Source: Antitrichia curtipendula (Eukaryota > Streptophyta > Bryopsida > Hypnales > Leucodontaceae). From it: a stretch of 64,000 nt of DNA. Shown here in pieces: positions 36,308 to 49,833 of this stretch (position 1 is the first letter of the stretch; each line of letters opens with the position of its first letter). The position numbers and the translations under genes were made by a program. The notes under the pieces are model-generated. The model saw only the letters and a list, made by a program, of their open reading frames with translations. It was not told the origin of the DNA and did no database searches. Location: positions 25,544,001 to 25,608,000 of the forward strand of contig OX579637.1 of NCBI GenBank assembly GCA_951230915.1. The letters run 5' to 3'.

Positions 36308-39155
36308 AATGCTACGCACAACTTAAATATTTTTCTGCATTCTAATATTTGAGGGTGTTTTCAACTCTTACAACTTTCTTCAAGTCATTTCCAAAGTGGA
36401 ATTCTATAATAATAGATGTGGAGGCCACGAAACTACAGGTTCAGTTTAATTCCGATTCTTTTATTATTCACATGAGGGTGGATTCAATGCTACGCACAAA
36501 ATAAATATTTTTGTGCATTCTAATACTTGAGGGTGTTTACAACATTTACAACTTTGTACAAGTCACTTTCAAAGTGGAACTCTATGATAATAGATGTGGA
36601 GGCCACGAAACTACAGGTTCAGTTTCATTCCGATTCTTTTATTATTCACGTGAGGGTGGATTCAATGCTACGCACAAAATAAATATTTTTGTGCATTCTA
36701 ATACTTGAGGGTGTTTACAACATTTACAACTTTCTGCAAGTCACTTTCAAAGTGGAATTCTATGACATTAGATGTGGAGGCCACAAAACTACAGGTTCAG
36801 TTTAATTCCGATTCTTTTATTATTCACGTGAGGGTGGATTCAATGCTACGCACAAAATAAATATTTTTCTGCATTCTAATACTTGAGGGTGGTTACAACT
36901 TTTACAACTTTCTACAAGTCACTTTCAAAGTGGAATTCTATGGCATTAGATGTGGAGGCCACGAAACTACAGGTTCAATTTAATTTCGATTCTTTTATTA
37001 TTCACGTGAGGGTGGATTCAATGCTACGCACAAAATAAATATTTTTGTGCATTCTAATACTTGAGGGTGTTTATAACTCTTACAACTTTCTACAAGTCAC
37101 TTTCAAAGTGGAATTCTATGACATTAGATGTGGAGCCCACGAAACTACAGGTTCAGTTTAATTCCGATTCTTTCAGTATTCACGTGAAGGTGGATTAAAT
37201 GCTACACACAAATTAAGTATTCTCAAGCATATTTATACTTGAGGGTGTTTTTAGCTTTTGCAACTTTCTACAAGTCACATTCAAAGTGGAATTCTATGAC
37301 ATTAGATGTGGAGGCCACGAAACTACAGGTTCAGTTTAATTCCGATTCTTTTATTATTCACGTGAGGGTGGACTCAATGCTTTGCACAACTTAAATATTT
37401 TTGTGCATTCTAAAACTTGAGGGTGTTTACAACTCTTACAACTTTCTGCAAGTCACTTTCAAATTGGAATTCTATGACATTAGATGTGGAGGCCACGAAA
37501 CTACAGGTTCAGTTTAATTCCGATTCTTTTATTATTCACGTGAGGGTGGACTCAATGCTACGCACACCTTAAATATTTTTGTGCATTCTAATACTTGAGG
37601 GTGTTTACAACTCTTACAACTTTCTTTTAGTCACTTTCAAAGTGGAATTCTATGACATTAGATGTGGAGGCCACGAAACTACAGGTTCAGTTTAATTCCG
37701 ATTCTTTTATTATTCACGTGAGGGTGGATTCAATGCTACGCACAAATTAAATATTTTTCTGCATTCTAATACTTGAGGGTGGTTACAACTTTTACAACTT
37801 TCTACAAGTCACTTTCAAAGTGGAATTCTATGACATTAGATGTGGAGGCCACGAAACTACAGGTTCAGTTTAATTCCGATTCTATCAGTATTCACGTGAA
37901 GGTGGATTATATGCTACACACAAATTAAGTATTCTCAAGCATATTTATACTTGAGGGTGTTTTTAGCTTTTGCAACTTTCTACAAGTCACTTTCAAAGTG
38001 GAATTCTATGACATTAGATGTGGAGGCCACGAAACTACAGGTTCAGTTTAATTCCGATTCTTTTATTATTCACGTGAGGGTGGACTCAATGCTACGCACA
38101 ACTTAAATATTTTTGTGCATTCTAAAACTTGAGGGTGTTTACAACTCTTACAACTTTCTGCAAGTCACTTTCAAATTGGAATTCTATGACATTAGATGTG
38201 GAGGCCACAAAACTACAGGTTCAGTTTAATTCCGATTCTTTTATTATTCACGTGAGGGTGGATTCAATGCTATGCACAAAATAAATATTTTTGTGCATTC
38301 TAATACTTGAGGGTGGTTACAACTTTTACAACTTTCTACAAGTCACTTTCAAAGTGGAATTCTATGGCATTAGATGTGGAGGCCACGAAACTACAGGTTC
38401 AATTTAATTTCGATTCTTTTATTATTCACGTGAGGGTGGACTCAATGCTACGCACAAAATAAATATTTTTGTGCATTCTAATACTTGAGGGTGTTTATAA
38501 CTCTTACAACTTTCTACAAGTCACTTTCAAAGTGGAATTCTATGACATTAGATGTGGAGGCCACGAAACTACAGGTTCAGTTTAATTCCGATTCTATCAG
38601 TATTCACGTGAAGGTGGATTATATGCTACACACAAATTAAGTATTCTCAAGCATATTTATACTTGAGGGTGTTTTTAGCTTTTGCAACTTTCTACAAGTC
38701 ACTTTCAAAGTGGAATTCTATGACATTAGATGTGGAGGCCACGAAACTACAGGTTCAGTTTAATTCCGATTCTTTTATTATTCACGTGAGGGTGGACTCA
38801 ATGCTACGCACAACTTAAATATTTTTGTGCATTCTAAAACTTGAGGGTGTTTACAACTCTTACAACTTTCTGCAAGTCACTTTCAAATTGGAATTCTATG
38901 ACATTAGATGTGGAGGCCACGAAACTACAGGTTCAGTTTAATTCCGATTCTTTTATTATTCACGTGAGGGTGGACTCAATGCTACGCACAACTTAAATAT
39001 TTTTGTGCATTCTAATACTTGAGGGTGTTTACAACTCTTACAACTTTCTTCTAGTCACTTTCAAAGTGGAATTCTATGACATTAGATGTGGAGGCCACGA
39101 AACTACAGGTTCAGTTTAATTCCGATTCTTTTATTATTCACGTGAAGGTGGATTC
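36308..39155 (+). repeat. 16-monomer stretch, precursor-like to the 14-monomer HOR
   Basis: The first seven monomers (36308-37553) match 39156-40401 at +2848, including private GTGGAGCCCACG (37132 against 39980) and CAATGCTTTGCAC (37376 against 40224). Three type-2 monomers (37198, 37910 and 38622) lie four monomers apart. Confidence 0.85.
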
Positions 39156-41647
39156 AATGCTACGCACAACTTAAATATTTTTCTGCATTCTAATATTTGA
39201 GGGTGTTTTCAACTCTTACAACTTTCTTCAAGTCATTTCCAAAGTGGAATTCTATAATAATAGATGTGGAGGCCACGAAACTACAGGTTCAGTTTAATTC
39301 CGATTCTTTTATTATTCACATGAGGGTGGATTCAATGCTACGCACAAAATAAATATTTTTGTGCATTCTAATACTTGAGGGTGTTTACAACATTTACAAC
39401 TTTGTACAAGTCACTTTCAAAGTGGAACTCTATGATAATAGATGTGGATGCCACGAAACTACAGGTTCAGTTTCATTCCGATTCTTTTATTATTCACGTG
39501 AGGGTGGATTCAATGCTACGCACAAAATAAATATTTTTCTGCATTCTAATACTTGAGGGTGTTTACAACATTTACAACTTTCTGCAAGTCACTTTCAAAG
39601 TGGAATTCTATGACATTAGATGTGGAGGCCACAAAACTACAGGTTCAGTTTAATTCCGATTCTTTTATTATTCACGTGAGGGTGGATTCAATGCTACGCA
39701 CAAAATAAATATTTTTCTGCATTCTAATACTTGAGGGTGGTTACAACTTTTACAACTTTCTACAAGTCACTTTCAAAGTGGAATTCTATGGCATTAGATG
39801 TGGAGGCCACGAAACTACAGGTTCAATTTAATTTCGATTCTTTTATTATTCACGTGAGGGTGGATTCAATGCTACGCACAAAATAAATATTTTTGTGCAT
39901 TCTAATACTTGAGGGTGTTTATAACTCTTACAACTTTCTACAAGTCACTTTCAAAGTGGAATTCTATGACATTAGATGTGGAGCCCACGAAACTACAGGT
40001 TCAGTTTAATTCCGATTCTTTCAGTATTCACGTGAAGGTGGATTAAATGCTACACACAAATTAAGTATTCTCAAGCATATTTATACTTGAGGGTGTTTTT
40101 AGCTTTTGCAACTTTCTACAAGTCACATTCAAAGTGGAATTCTATGACATTAGATGTGGAGGCCACGAAACTACAGGTTCAGTTTAATTCCGATTCTTTT
40201 ATTATTCACGTGAGGGTGGACTCAATGCTTTGCACAACTTAAATATTTTTGTGCATTCTAAAACTTGAGGGTGTTTACAACTCTTACAACTTTCTGCAAG
40301 TCACTTTCAAATTGGAATTCTATGACATTAGATGTGGAGGCCACGAAACTACAGGTTTAGTTTAATTCCGATTCTTTTATTATTCACGTGAGGGTGGACT
40401 CAATGCTACGCACAACTTAAATATTTTTGTGCATTCTAATACTTGAGGGTGTTTACAACTCTTACAACTTTCTTCTAGTCACTTTCAAAGTGGAATTCTA
40501 TGACATTAGATGTGGAGGCCACGAAACTACAGGTTCAGTTTAATTCCGATTCTTTTATTATTCACGTGAAGGTGGATTCAATGCTACGCACAACTTAAAT
40601 ATTTTTCTGCATTCTAATATTTGAGGGTGTTTTCAACTCTTACAACTTTCTTCAAGTCATTTCCAAAGTGGAATTCTATAATAATAGATGTGGAGGCCAC
40701 GAAACTACAGGTTCAGTTTAATTCCGATTCTTTTATTATTCACATGAGGGTGGATTCAATGCTACGCACAAAATAAATATTTTTGTGCATTCTAATACTT
40801 GAGGGTGTTTACAACATTTACAACTTTGTACAAGTCACTTTCAAAGTGGAACTCTATGATAATAGATGTGGGGGCCACGAAACTACAAGTTCAGTTTCAT
40901 TCCGATTCTTTTATTATTCACGTGAGGGTGGATTCAATGCTACGCACAAAATAAATATTTTTGTGCATTCTAATACTTGAGGGTGTTTACAACATTTACA
41001 ACTTTCTGCAAGTCACTTTCAAAGTGGAATTCTATGACATTAGATGTGGAGGCCACAAAACTACAGGTTCAGTTTAATTCCGATTCTTTTATTATTCACG
41101 TGAGGGTGGATTCAATGCTACGCACAACTTAAATATTTTTCTGCATTCTAATACTTGAGGGTGGTTACAACTTTTACAACTTTCTACAAGTCACTTTCAA
41201 AGTGGAATTCTATGGCATTAGATGTGGAGGCCACAAAACTACAGGTTCAGTTTAATTCCGATTCTTTTATTATTCACGTGAGGGTGGATTCAATGCTACG
41301 CACAAAATAAATATTTTTGTGCATTCTAATACTTGAGGGTGTTTATAACTCTTACAACTTTCTACAAGTCACTTTCAAAGTGGAATTCTATGACATTAGA
41401 TGTGGAGGCCACGAAACTACAGGTTCAGTTTAATTCCGATTTTTTCAGTATTCACGTGAAGGTGGATTAAATGCTACACACAAAATAAATATTTTTCTGC
41501 ATTCTAATACTTGAGGGTGGTTACAACTTTTACAACTTTCTACAAGTCACTTTCAAAGTGGAATTCTATGGCATTAGATGTGGAGGCCACGAAACTACAG
41601 GTTCAGTTTAATTCCGATTCTTTTATTATTCACGTGAAGGTGGATTC
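39156..41647 (+). repeat. 14-monomer HOR (2492 bp), copy 1
   Basis: An 8-monomer part (39156-40579) plus a related 6-monomer part (40580-41647). Both begin with CTGCATTCTAATATTTGAGG and TATAATAATAG, then CATGAGGGTGG. The 8-monomer part holds the type-2 monomer (40046), GTGGAGCCCACG (39980) and CAATGCTTTGCAC (40224). In the 6-monomer part the type-2 position is a standard AAAATAAAT monomer following TTTTTTCAGT. Confidence 0.92.
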
Positions 41648-44139
41648 AATGCTACGCACAACTTAAATATTTTTCTGCATTCTAATATTTGAGGGTGTTT
41701 TCAACTCTTACAACTTTCTTCAAGTCATTTCCAAAGTGGAATTCTATAATAATAGATGTGGAGGCCACGAAACTACAGGTTCAGTTTAATTCCGATTCTT
41801 TTATTATTCACATGAGGGTGGATTCAATGCTACGCACAAAATAAATATTTTTGTGCATTCTAATACTTGACGGTGTTTACAACATTTACAACTTTGTACA
41901 AGTCACTTTCAAAGTGGAACTCTATGATAATAGATGTGGAGGCCACGAAACTACAGGTTCAGTTTCATTCCGATTCTTTTATTATTCACGTGAGGGTGGA
42001 TTCAATGCTACGCACAAAATAAATATTTTTCTGCATTCTAATACTTGAGGGTGTTTACAACATTTACAACTTTCTGCAAGTCACTTTCAAAGTGGAATTC
42101 TATGACATTAGATGTGGAGGCCACAAAACTACAGGTTCAGTTTAATTCCGATTCTTTTATTATTCACGTGAGGGTGGATTCAATGCTACGCACAAAATAA
42201 ATATTTTTCTGCATTCTAATACTTGAGGGTGGTTACAACTCTTACAACTTTCTACAAGTCACTTTCAAAGTGGAATTCTATGGCATTAGATGTGGAGGCC
42301 ACGAAACTACAGGTTCAATTTAATTTCGATTCTTTTATTATTCACGTGAGGGTGGATTCAATGCTACGCACAAAATAAATATTTTTGTGCATTCTAATAC
42401 TTGAGGGTGTTTATAACTCTTACAACTTTCTACAAGTCACTTTCAAAGTGGAATTCTATGACATTAGATGTGGAGCCCACGAAACTACAGGTTCAGTTTA
42501 ATTCCGATTCTTTCAGTATTCACGTGAAGGTGGATTAAATGCTACACACAAATTAAGTATTCTCAAGCATATTTATACTTGAGGGTGTTTTTAGCTTTTG
42601 CAACTTTCTACAAGTCACATTCAAAGTGGAATTCTATGACATTAGATGTGGAGGCCACGAAACTACAGGTTCAGTTTAATTCCGATTCTTTTATTATTCA
42701 CGTGAGGGTGGACTCAATGCTTTGCACAACTTAAATATTTTTGTGCATTCTAAAACTTGAGGGTGTTTACAACTCTTACAACTTTCTGCAAGTCACTTTC
42801 AAATTGGAATTCTATGACATTAGATGTGGAGGCCACGAAACTACAGGTTCAGTTTAATTCCGATTCTTTTATTATTCACGTGAGGGTGGACTCAATGCTA
42901 CGCACAACTTAAATATTTTTGTGCATTCTAATACTTGAGGGTGTTTACAACTCTTACAACTTTCTTCTAGTCACTTTCAAAGTGGAATTCTATGACATTA
43001 GATGTGGAGGCCACGAAACTACAGGTTCAGTTTAATTCCGATTCTTTTATTATTCACGTGAAGGTGGATTCAATGCTACGCACAACTTAAATATTTTTCT
43101 GCATTCTAATATTTGAGGGTGTTTTCAACTCTTACAACTTTCTTCAAGTCATTTCCAAAGTGGAATTCTATAATAATAGATGTGGAGGCCACGAAACTAC
43201 AGGTTCAGTTTAATTCCGATTCTTTTATTATTCACATGAGGGTGGATTCAATGCTACGCACAAAATAAATATTTTTGTGCATTCTAATACTTGAGGGTGT
43301 TTACAACATTTACAACTTTGTACAAGTCACTTTCAAAGTGGAACTCTATGATAATAGATGTGGGGGCCACGAAACTACAGGTTCAGTTTCATTCCGATTC
43401 TTTTATTATTCACGTGAGGGTGGATTCAATGCTACGCACAAAATAAATATTTTTGTGCATTCTAATACTTGAGGGTGTTTACAACATTTACAACTTTCTG
43501 CAAGTCACTTTCAAAGTGGAATTCTATGACATTAGATGTGGAGGCCACAAAACTACAGGTTCAGTTTAATTCCGATTCTTTTATTATTCACGTGAGGGTG
43601 GATTCAATGCTACGCACAACTTAAATATTTTTCTGCATTCTAATACTTGAGGGTGGTTACAACTTTTACAACTTTCTACAAGTCACTTTCAAAGTGGAAT
43701 TCTATGGCATTAGATGTGGAGGCCACAAAACTACAGGTTCAGTTTAATTCCGATTCTTTTATTATTCACGTGAGGGTGGATTCAATGCTACGCACAAAAT
43801 AAATATTTTTGTGCATTCTAATACTTGAGGGTGTTTATAACTCTTACAACTTTCTACAAGTCACTTTCAAAGTGGAATTCTATGACATTAGATGTGGAGG
43901 CCACGAAACTACAGGTTCAGTTTAATTCCGATTCTTTCAGTATTCACGTGAAGGTGGATTGAATGCTACACACAAAATAAATATTTTTCTGCATTCTAAT
44001 ACTTGAGGGTGGTTACAACTTTTACAACTTTCTACAAGTCACTTTCAAAGTGGAATTCTATGGCATTAGATGTGGAGGCCACGAAACTACAGGTTCAGTT
44101 TAATTCCGATTCTTTTATTATTCACGTGAAGGTGGATTC
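41648..44139 (+). repeat. 14-monomer HOR (2492 bp), copy 2
   Basis: All markers of copy 1 are displaced by exactly 2492 bp: type-2 at 42538, GTGGAGCCCACG at 42472, CAATGCTTTGCAC at 42716, TTCTAGTC at 42965. Private change: ACTTGACGGTG near 41866. Confidence 0.92.
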
Positions 44140-46453
44140 AATGCTACGCACAACTTAAATATTTTTCTACATTCTAATATTTGAGGGTGTTTTCAACTCT
44201 TACAACTTTCTTCAAGTCATTTCCAAAGTGGAATTCTATAATAATAGATGTGGAGGCCACGAAACTACAGGTTCAGTTTAATTCCGATTCTTTTATTATT
44301 CACATGAGGGTGGATTCAATGCTACGCACAAAATAAATATTTTTGTGCATTCTAATACTTGAGGGTGTTTACAACATTTACAACTTTGTACAAGTCACTT
44401 TCAAAGTGGAATTCTATGGCATTAGATGTGGAGGCCACAAAACTACAGGTTCAGTTTCATTCCGATTCTTTTATTATTCACGTGAGGGTGGATTCAATGC
44501 TACGCACAAAATAAATATTTCTCTGCATTCTAATACTTGAGGGTGTTTACAACATTTACAACTTTCTGCAAGTCACTTTCAAAGTGGAATTCTATGACAT
44601 TAGATGTGGAGGCCACAAAACTACAGGTTCAGTTTAATTCCGATTCTTTTATTATTCACGTGAGGGTGGATTCAATGCTACGCACAAAATAAATATTTTT
44701 CTGCATTCTAATACTTGAGGGTGGTTACAACTTTTACAACTTTCTACAAGTCACTTTCAAAGTGGAATTCTATGGCATTAGATGTGGAGGCCACGAAACT
44801 ACAGGTTCAATTTAATTTCGATTCTTTTATTATTCACGTGAGGGTGGATTCAATGCTACGCACAAAATAAATATTTTTGTGCATTCTAATACTTGAGGGT
44901 GTTTATAACTCTTACAACTTTCTACAAGTCACTTTCAAAGTGGAATTCTATGACATTAGATGTGGAGCCCACGAAACTACAGGTTCAGTTTAATTCCGAT
45001 TCTTTCAGTATTCACGTGAAGGTGGATTGAATGCTACACACAAATTAAGTATTCTCAAGCATATTTATACTTGAGGGTGTTTTTAGCTTTTGCAACTTTC
45101 TACAAGTCACATTCAAAGTGGAATTCTATGACATTAGATGTGGAGGCCACGAAACTACAGGTTCAGTTTAATTCCGATTCTTTTATTATTCACGTGAGGG
45201 TGGACTCAATGCTTTGCACAACTTAAATATTTTTGTGCATTCTAAAACTTGAGGGTGTTTACAACTCTTACAACTTTCTGCAAGTCACTTTCAAAGTGGA
45301 ATTCTATGACATTAGATGTGGAGGCCACGAAACTACAGGTTCAGTTTAATTCCGATTCTTTTATTATTCACGTGAGGGTGGACTCAATGCTACGCACAAC
45401 TTAAATATTTTTGTGCATTCTAATACTTGAGGGTGTTTACAACTCTTACAACTTTCTTCTAGTCACTTTCAAAGTGGAATTCTATGGCATTAGATGTGGA
45501 GGCCACGAAACTACAGGTTCAGTTTAATTCCGATTCTTTTATTATTCACGTGAAGGTGGATTCAATGCTACGCACAACTTAAATATTTTTCTGCATTCTA
45601 ATATTTGAGGGTGTTTTCAACTCTTACAACTTTCTTCAAGTCATTTCCAAAGTGGAATTCTATAATAATAGATGTGGAGGCCACGAAACTACAGGTTCAG
45701 TTTAATTCCGATTCTTTTATTATTCACATGAGGGTGGATTCAATGCTACGCACAAAATAAATATTTTTGTGCATTCTAATACTTGAGGGTGTTTACAACA
45801 TTTACAACTTTGTACAAGTCACTTTCAAAGTGGAACTCTATGATAATAGATGTGGAGGCCACGAAACTACAGGTTCAGTTTCATTCCGATTCTTTTATTA
45901 TTCACGTGAGGGTGGATTCAATGCTACGCACAAAATAAATATTTTTCTGCATTCTAATACTTGAGGGTGTTTACAACATTTACAACTTTCTGCAAGTCAC
46001 TTTCAAAGTGGAATTCTATGACATTAGATGTGGAGGCCACAAAACTACAGGTTCAGTTTAATTCCGATTCTTTTATTATTCACGTGAGGGTGGATTCAAT
46101 GCTACGCACAAAATAAATATTTTTGTGCATTCTAATACTTGAGGGTGTTTATAACTCTTACAACTTTCTACAAGTCACTTTCAAAGTGGAATTCTATGAC
46201 ATTAGATGTGGAGGCCACGAAACTACAGGTTCAGTTTAATTCCGATTTTTTCAGTATTCACGTGAAGGTGGATTAAATGCTACACACAAAATAAATATTT
46301 TTCTGCATTCTAATACTTGAGGGTGGTTACAACTTTTACAACTTTCTACAAGTCACTTTCAAAGTGGAATTCTATGGCATTAGATGTGGAGGCCACGAAA
46401 CTACAGGTTCAGTTTAATTCCGATTCTTTTATTATTCACGTGAGGGTGGATTC
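44140..46453 (+). repeat. 14-monomer HOR, copy 3, one monomer short (2314 bp)
   Basis: Markers continue at +2492 (type-2 45030, GTGGAGCCCACG 44964, TTCTAGTC 45457) up to about 46100. The monomer equivalent to 43610-43787 is missing, so the rest lies at +2314. TTTTTTCAGT and GGATTAAATG at 46246 agree with copy 1 rather than copy 2. The HOR stops at 46453. Confidence 0.9.
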
Positions 46454-46987
46454 AATGCTACGCACAAAATAAATATTTTTGTGCATTCTAATACTTGAGG
46501 GTGTTTATAACTCTTACAACTTTCTACAAGTCACTTTCAAAGTGGAATTCTATGACATTAGATGTGGAGGCCACGAAACTACAGGTTCAGTTTAATTCCG
46601 ATTCTTTTATTATTCACGTGAGGGTGGACTCAATGCTACGCACAACTTAAATATTTTTGTGCATTCTAAAACTTGAGGGTGTTTACAACTCTTACAACTT
46701 TCTGCAAGTCACTTTCAAAGTGGAATTCTATGACATTAGATGTGGAGGCCACGAAACTACAGGTTCAGTTTAATTCCGATTCTTTTATCATTCACGTGAG
46801 GGTGGACTCAATGCTACGCACAACTTAAATATTGTTGTGCATTCTAATACTTGAGGGTGTTTACAACTCTTACAACTTTGTACAAGTCACTTTCAAAGTG
46901 GAACTCTATGATAATAGATGTGGAGGCCACGAAACTACAGGTTTAGTTTGATTCCGATTCTTTTATTATTCACGTGAAGGTGGATTC
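46454..46987 (+). repeat. 3 linker monomers after the 14-monomer HOR
   Basis: Standard monomers with TTTATAACTC, CTAAAACTTGAGG and CTTTGTACAAG/GGAACTC. Single changes: TTTTATCATTCAC near 46788, AATATTGTTGTGC near 46830, GTTTAGTTTGATTCC near 46941. Confidence 0.75.
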
Positions 46988-48410
46988 AATGCTACGCACA
47001 ACTTAAATATTTTTCTGCATTCTAATATTTGAGGGTGTTTTCAACTCTTACAACTTTCTTCAAGTCATTTCCAAAGTGGAATTCTATAATAATAGATGTG
47101 GAGGCCACGAAACTACAGGTTCAGTTTAATTCCGATTCTTTTATTATTCACATGAGGGTGGATTCAATGCTACGCACAAAATAAATATTTTTGTGCATTA
47201 TATACTTGAGGGTGTTTACAACATTTACAACTTTGTACAAGTCACTTTCAAAGTGGAACTCTATGATAATAGATGTGGAGGCCACGAAACTACAGGTTCA
47301 GTTTCATTCCGATTCTTTTATTATTCACGTGAGGGTGGATTCAATGCTACGCACAAAATAAATATTTTTGTGCATTCTAATACTTGAGGGTGTTTACAAC
47401 ATTTACAACTTTCTGCAAGTCACTTTCAAAGTGGAATTCTATGACATTAGATGAGGAGGCCACAAAACTACAGGTTCAGTTTAATTCCGATTCTTTTATT
47501 ATTCACGTGAGGGTGGATTCAATGCTACGCACAAAATAAATATTTTTCTGCATTCTAATACTTGAGGGTGGTTACAACTTTTACAACTTTCTACAAGTCA
47601 CTTTCAAAGTGGAATTCTATGGCATTAGATGTGGAGGCCACGAAACTACAGGTTCAATTTAATTTCGATTCTTTTATTATTCACGTGAGGGTGGACTCAA
47701 TGCTACGCACAAAATAAATATTTTTGTGCATTCTAATACTTGAGGGTGTTTATAACTCTTACAACTTTCTACAAGTCACTTTCAAAGTGGAATTCTATGA
47801 CATTAGATGTGGAGGCCACGAAACTACAGGTTCAGTTTAATTCCGATTCTATCAGTATTCACGTGAAGGTGGATTATATGCTACACACAAATTAAGTATT
47901 CTCAAGCATATTTATACTTGAGGGTGTTTTTAGCTTTTGCAACTTTCTACAAGTCACTTTCAAAGTGGAATTCTATGACATTAGATGTGGAGGCCACGAA
48001 ACTACAGGTTCAGTTTAATTCCGATTCTTTTATTATTCACGTGAGGGTGGACTCAATGCTACGCACAACTTAAATATTTTTGTGCATTCTAAAACTTGAG
48101 GGTGTTTACAACTCTTACAACTTTCTGCAAGTCACTTTCAAAGTGGAATTCTATGACATTAGATGTGGAGGCCACGAAACTACAGGTTCAGTTTAATTCC
48201 GATTCTTTTATTATTCACGTGAGGGTGGACTCAATGCTACGCACAACTTAAATATTTTTGTGCATTCTAAAACTTGAGGGTGTTTACAACTCTTACAACT
48301 TTCTTCTAGTCACTTTCAAAGTGGAATTCTATGACATTAGATGTGGAGGCCACGAAACTACAGGTTCAGTTTAATTCCGATTCTTTTATTATTCACGTGA
48401 AGGTGGATTC
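46988..48410 (+). repeat. 8-monomer HOR (1424 bp type), copy a
   Basis: Order: TATTTGAGG/TATAATAATAG, CATTTAC/TTTGTACAAG, TTTCTGCAAG, GGTTACAAC/TATGGCATT, TTTATAACTC/TCTATCAG, type-2 (47877), CTAAAACTT/CTGCAAG, TTCTAGTC. One base is missing near 47200 (GTGCATTATATACTTG). GATGAGGAGG near 47452 replaces the otherwise constant GATGTGGAGG. Confidence 0.88.
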
Positions 48411-49833
48411 AATGCTACGCACAACTTAAATATTTTTCTGCATTCTAATATTTGAGGGTGTTTTCAACTCTTACAACTTTCTTCAAGTCATTTCCAAAGT
48501 GGAATTCTATGATAATAGATGTTGAGGCCACGAAACTACAGGTTCAGTTTAATTCCGATTCTTTTATTATTCACATGAGGGTGGATTCAATGCTACGCAC
48601 AAAATAAATATTTTTGTGCATTCTAATACTTGAGGGTGTTTACAACATTTACATCTTTTTGCAAGTCATTTTCAAAGTGGAATTCTATGACATTAGATGT
48701 GGAGGCCACGAAACTACAGGTTCAGTTTCATTCCGATTCTTTTATTATTCACGTGAGGGTGGATTCAATGCTACGCACAAAATAAATATTTTTGTGCATT
48801 CTAATACTTGAGGGTGTTTACAACATTTACAACTTTCTGCAAGTCACTTTCAAAGTGGAATTCTATGACATTAGATGTGGAGGCCACGAAACTACAGGTT
48901 CAGTTTAATTCCGATTCTTTTATTATTCACGTGAGGGTGGATTCAATGCTACGCACAAAATAAATATTTTTCTGCATTCTAATACTTGAGGGTGGTTACA
49001 ACTTTTACAACTTTCTACAAGTCACATTCAAAGTGGAATTCTATGGCATTAGATGTGGAGGCCACGAAACTACAGGTTCAATTTAATTTCGATTCTTTTA
49101 TTATTCACGTGAGGGTGGATTCAATGCTACGCACAAAATAAATATTTTTGTGCATTCTAATACTTGAGGGTGTTTATAACTCTTACAACTTTCTACAAGT
49201 CACTTTCAAAGTGGAATTCTATGACATTAGATGTGGAGGCCACGAAACTACAGGTTCAGTTTAATTCCGATTCTATCATAAGCACGTGAAGGTGGATTAT
49301 ATGCTACACACAAATTAAGTATTCTCAAGCATATTTATACTTGAGGGTGTTTTTAGCTTTTGCAACTTTCTACAAGTCACTTTCAAAGTGGAATTCTATG
49401 ACATTAGATGTGGAGGCCACGAAACTACAGGTTCAGTTTAATTCCGATTCTTTTATTATTCACGTGAGGGTGGATTCAATGCTACGCACAACTTAAATAT
49501 TTTTGTGCATTCTAAAACTTGAGGGTGTTTACAACTCTTACAACTTTCTGCAAGTCACTTTCAAAGTGGAATTCTATGACATTAGATGTGGAGGCCACGA
49601 AACTACAGGTTCAGTTTAATTCCGATTCTTTTATTATTCACGTGAGGGTGGACTCAATGCTACGCACAACTTAAATATTTTTGTGCATTCTAAAACTTGA
49701 GGGTGTTTATAACTCTTACAACTTTCTACAAGTCACTTTCAAAGTGGAATTCTATGACATTAGATGTGGAGGCCACGAAACTACAGGTTCAGTTTAATTC
49801 CGATTCTTTTATTATTCACGTGAGGGTGGATTC
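48411..49833 (+). repeat. 8-monomer HOR, copy b
   Basis: Repeats copy a at +1423/1424 through the type-2 monomer (49300), then CTAAAACTT monomers at 49478 and 49656. A 1-bp deletion with nearby changes gives CTATCATAAGCACGTG near 49274-49287, where the equivalent reads CTATCAGTATTCACGTG. GATGTTGAGG near 48520 is another rare change in the constant box. Confidence 0.85.
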
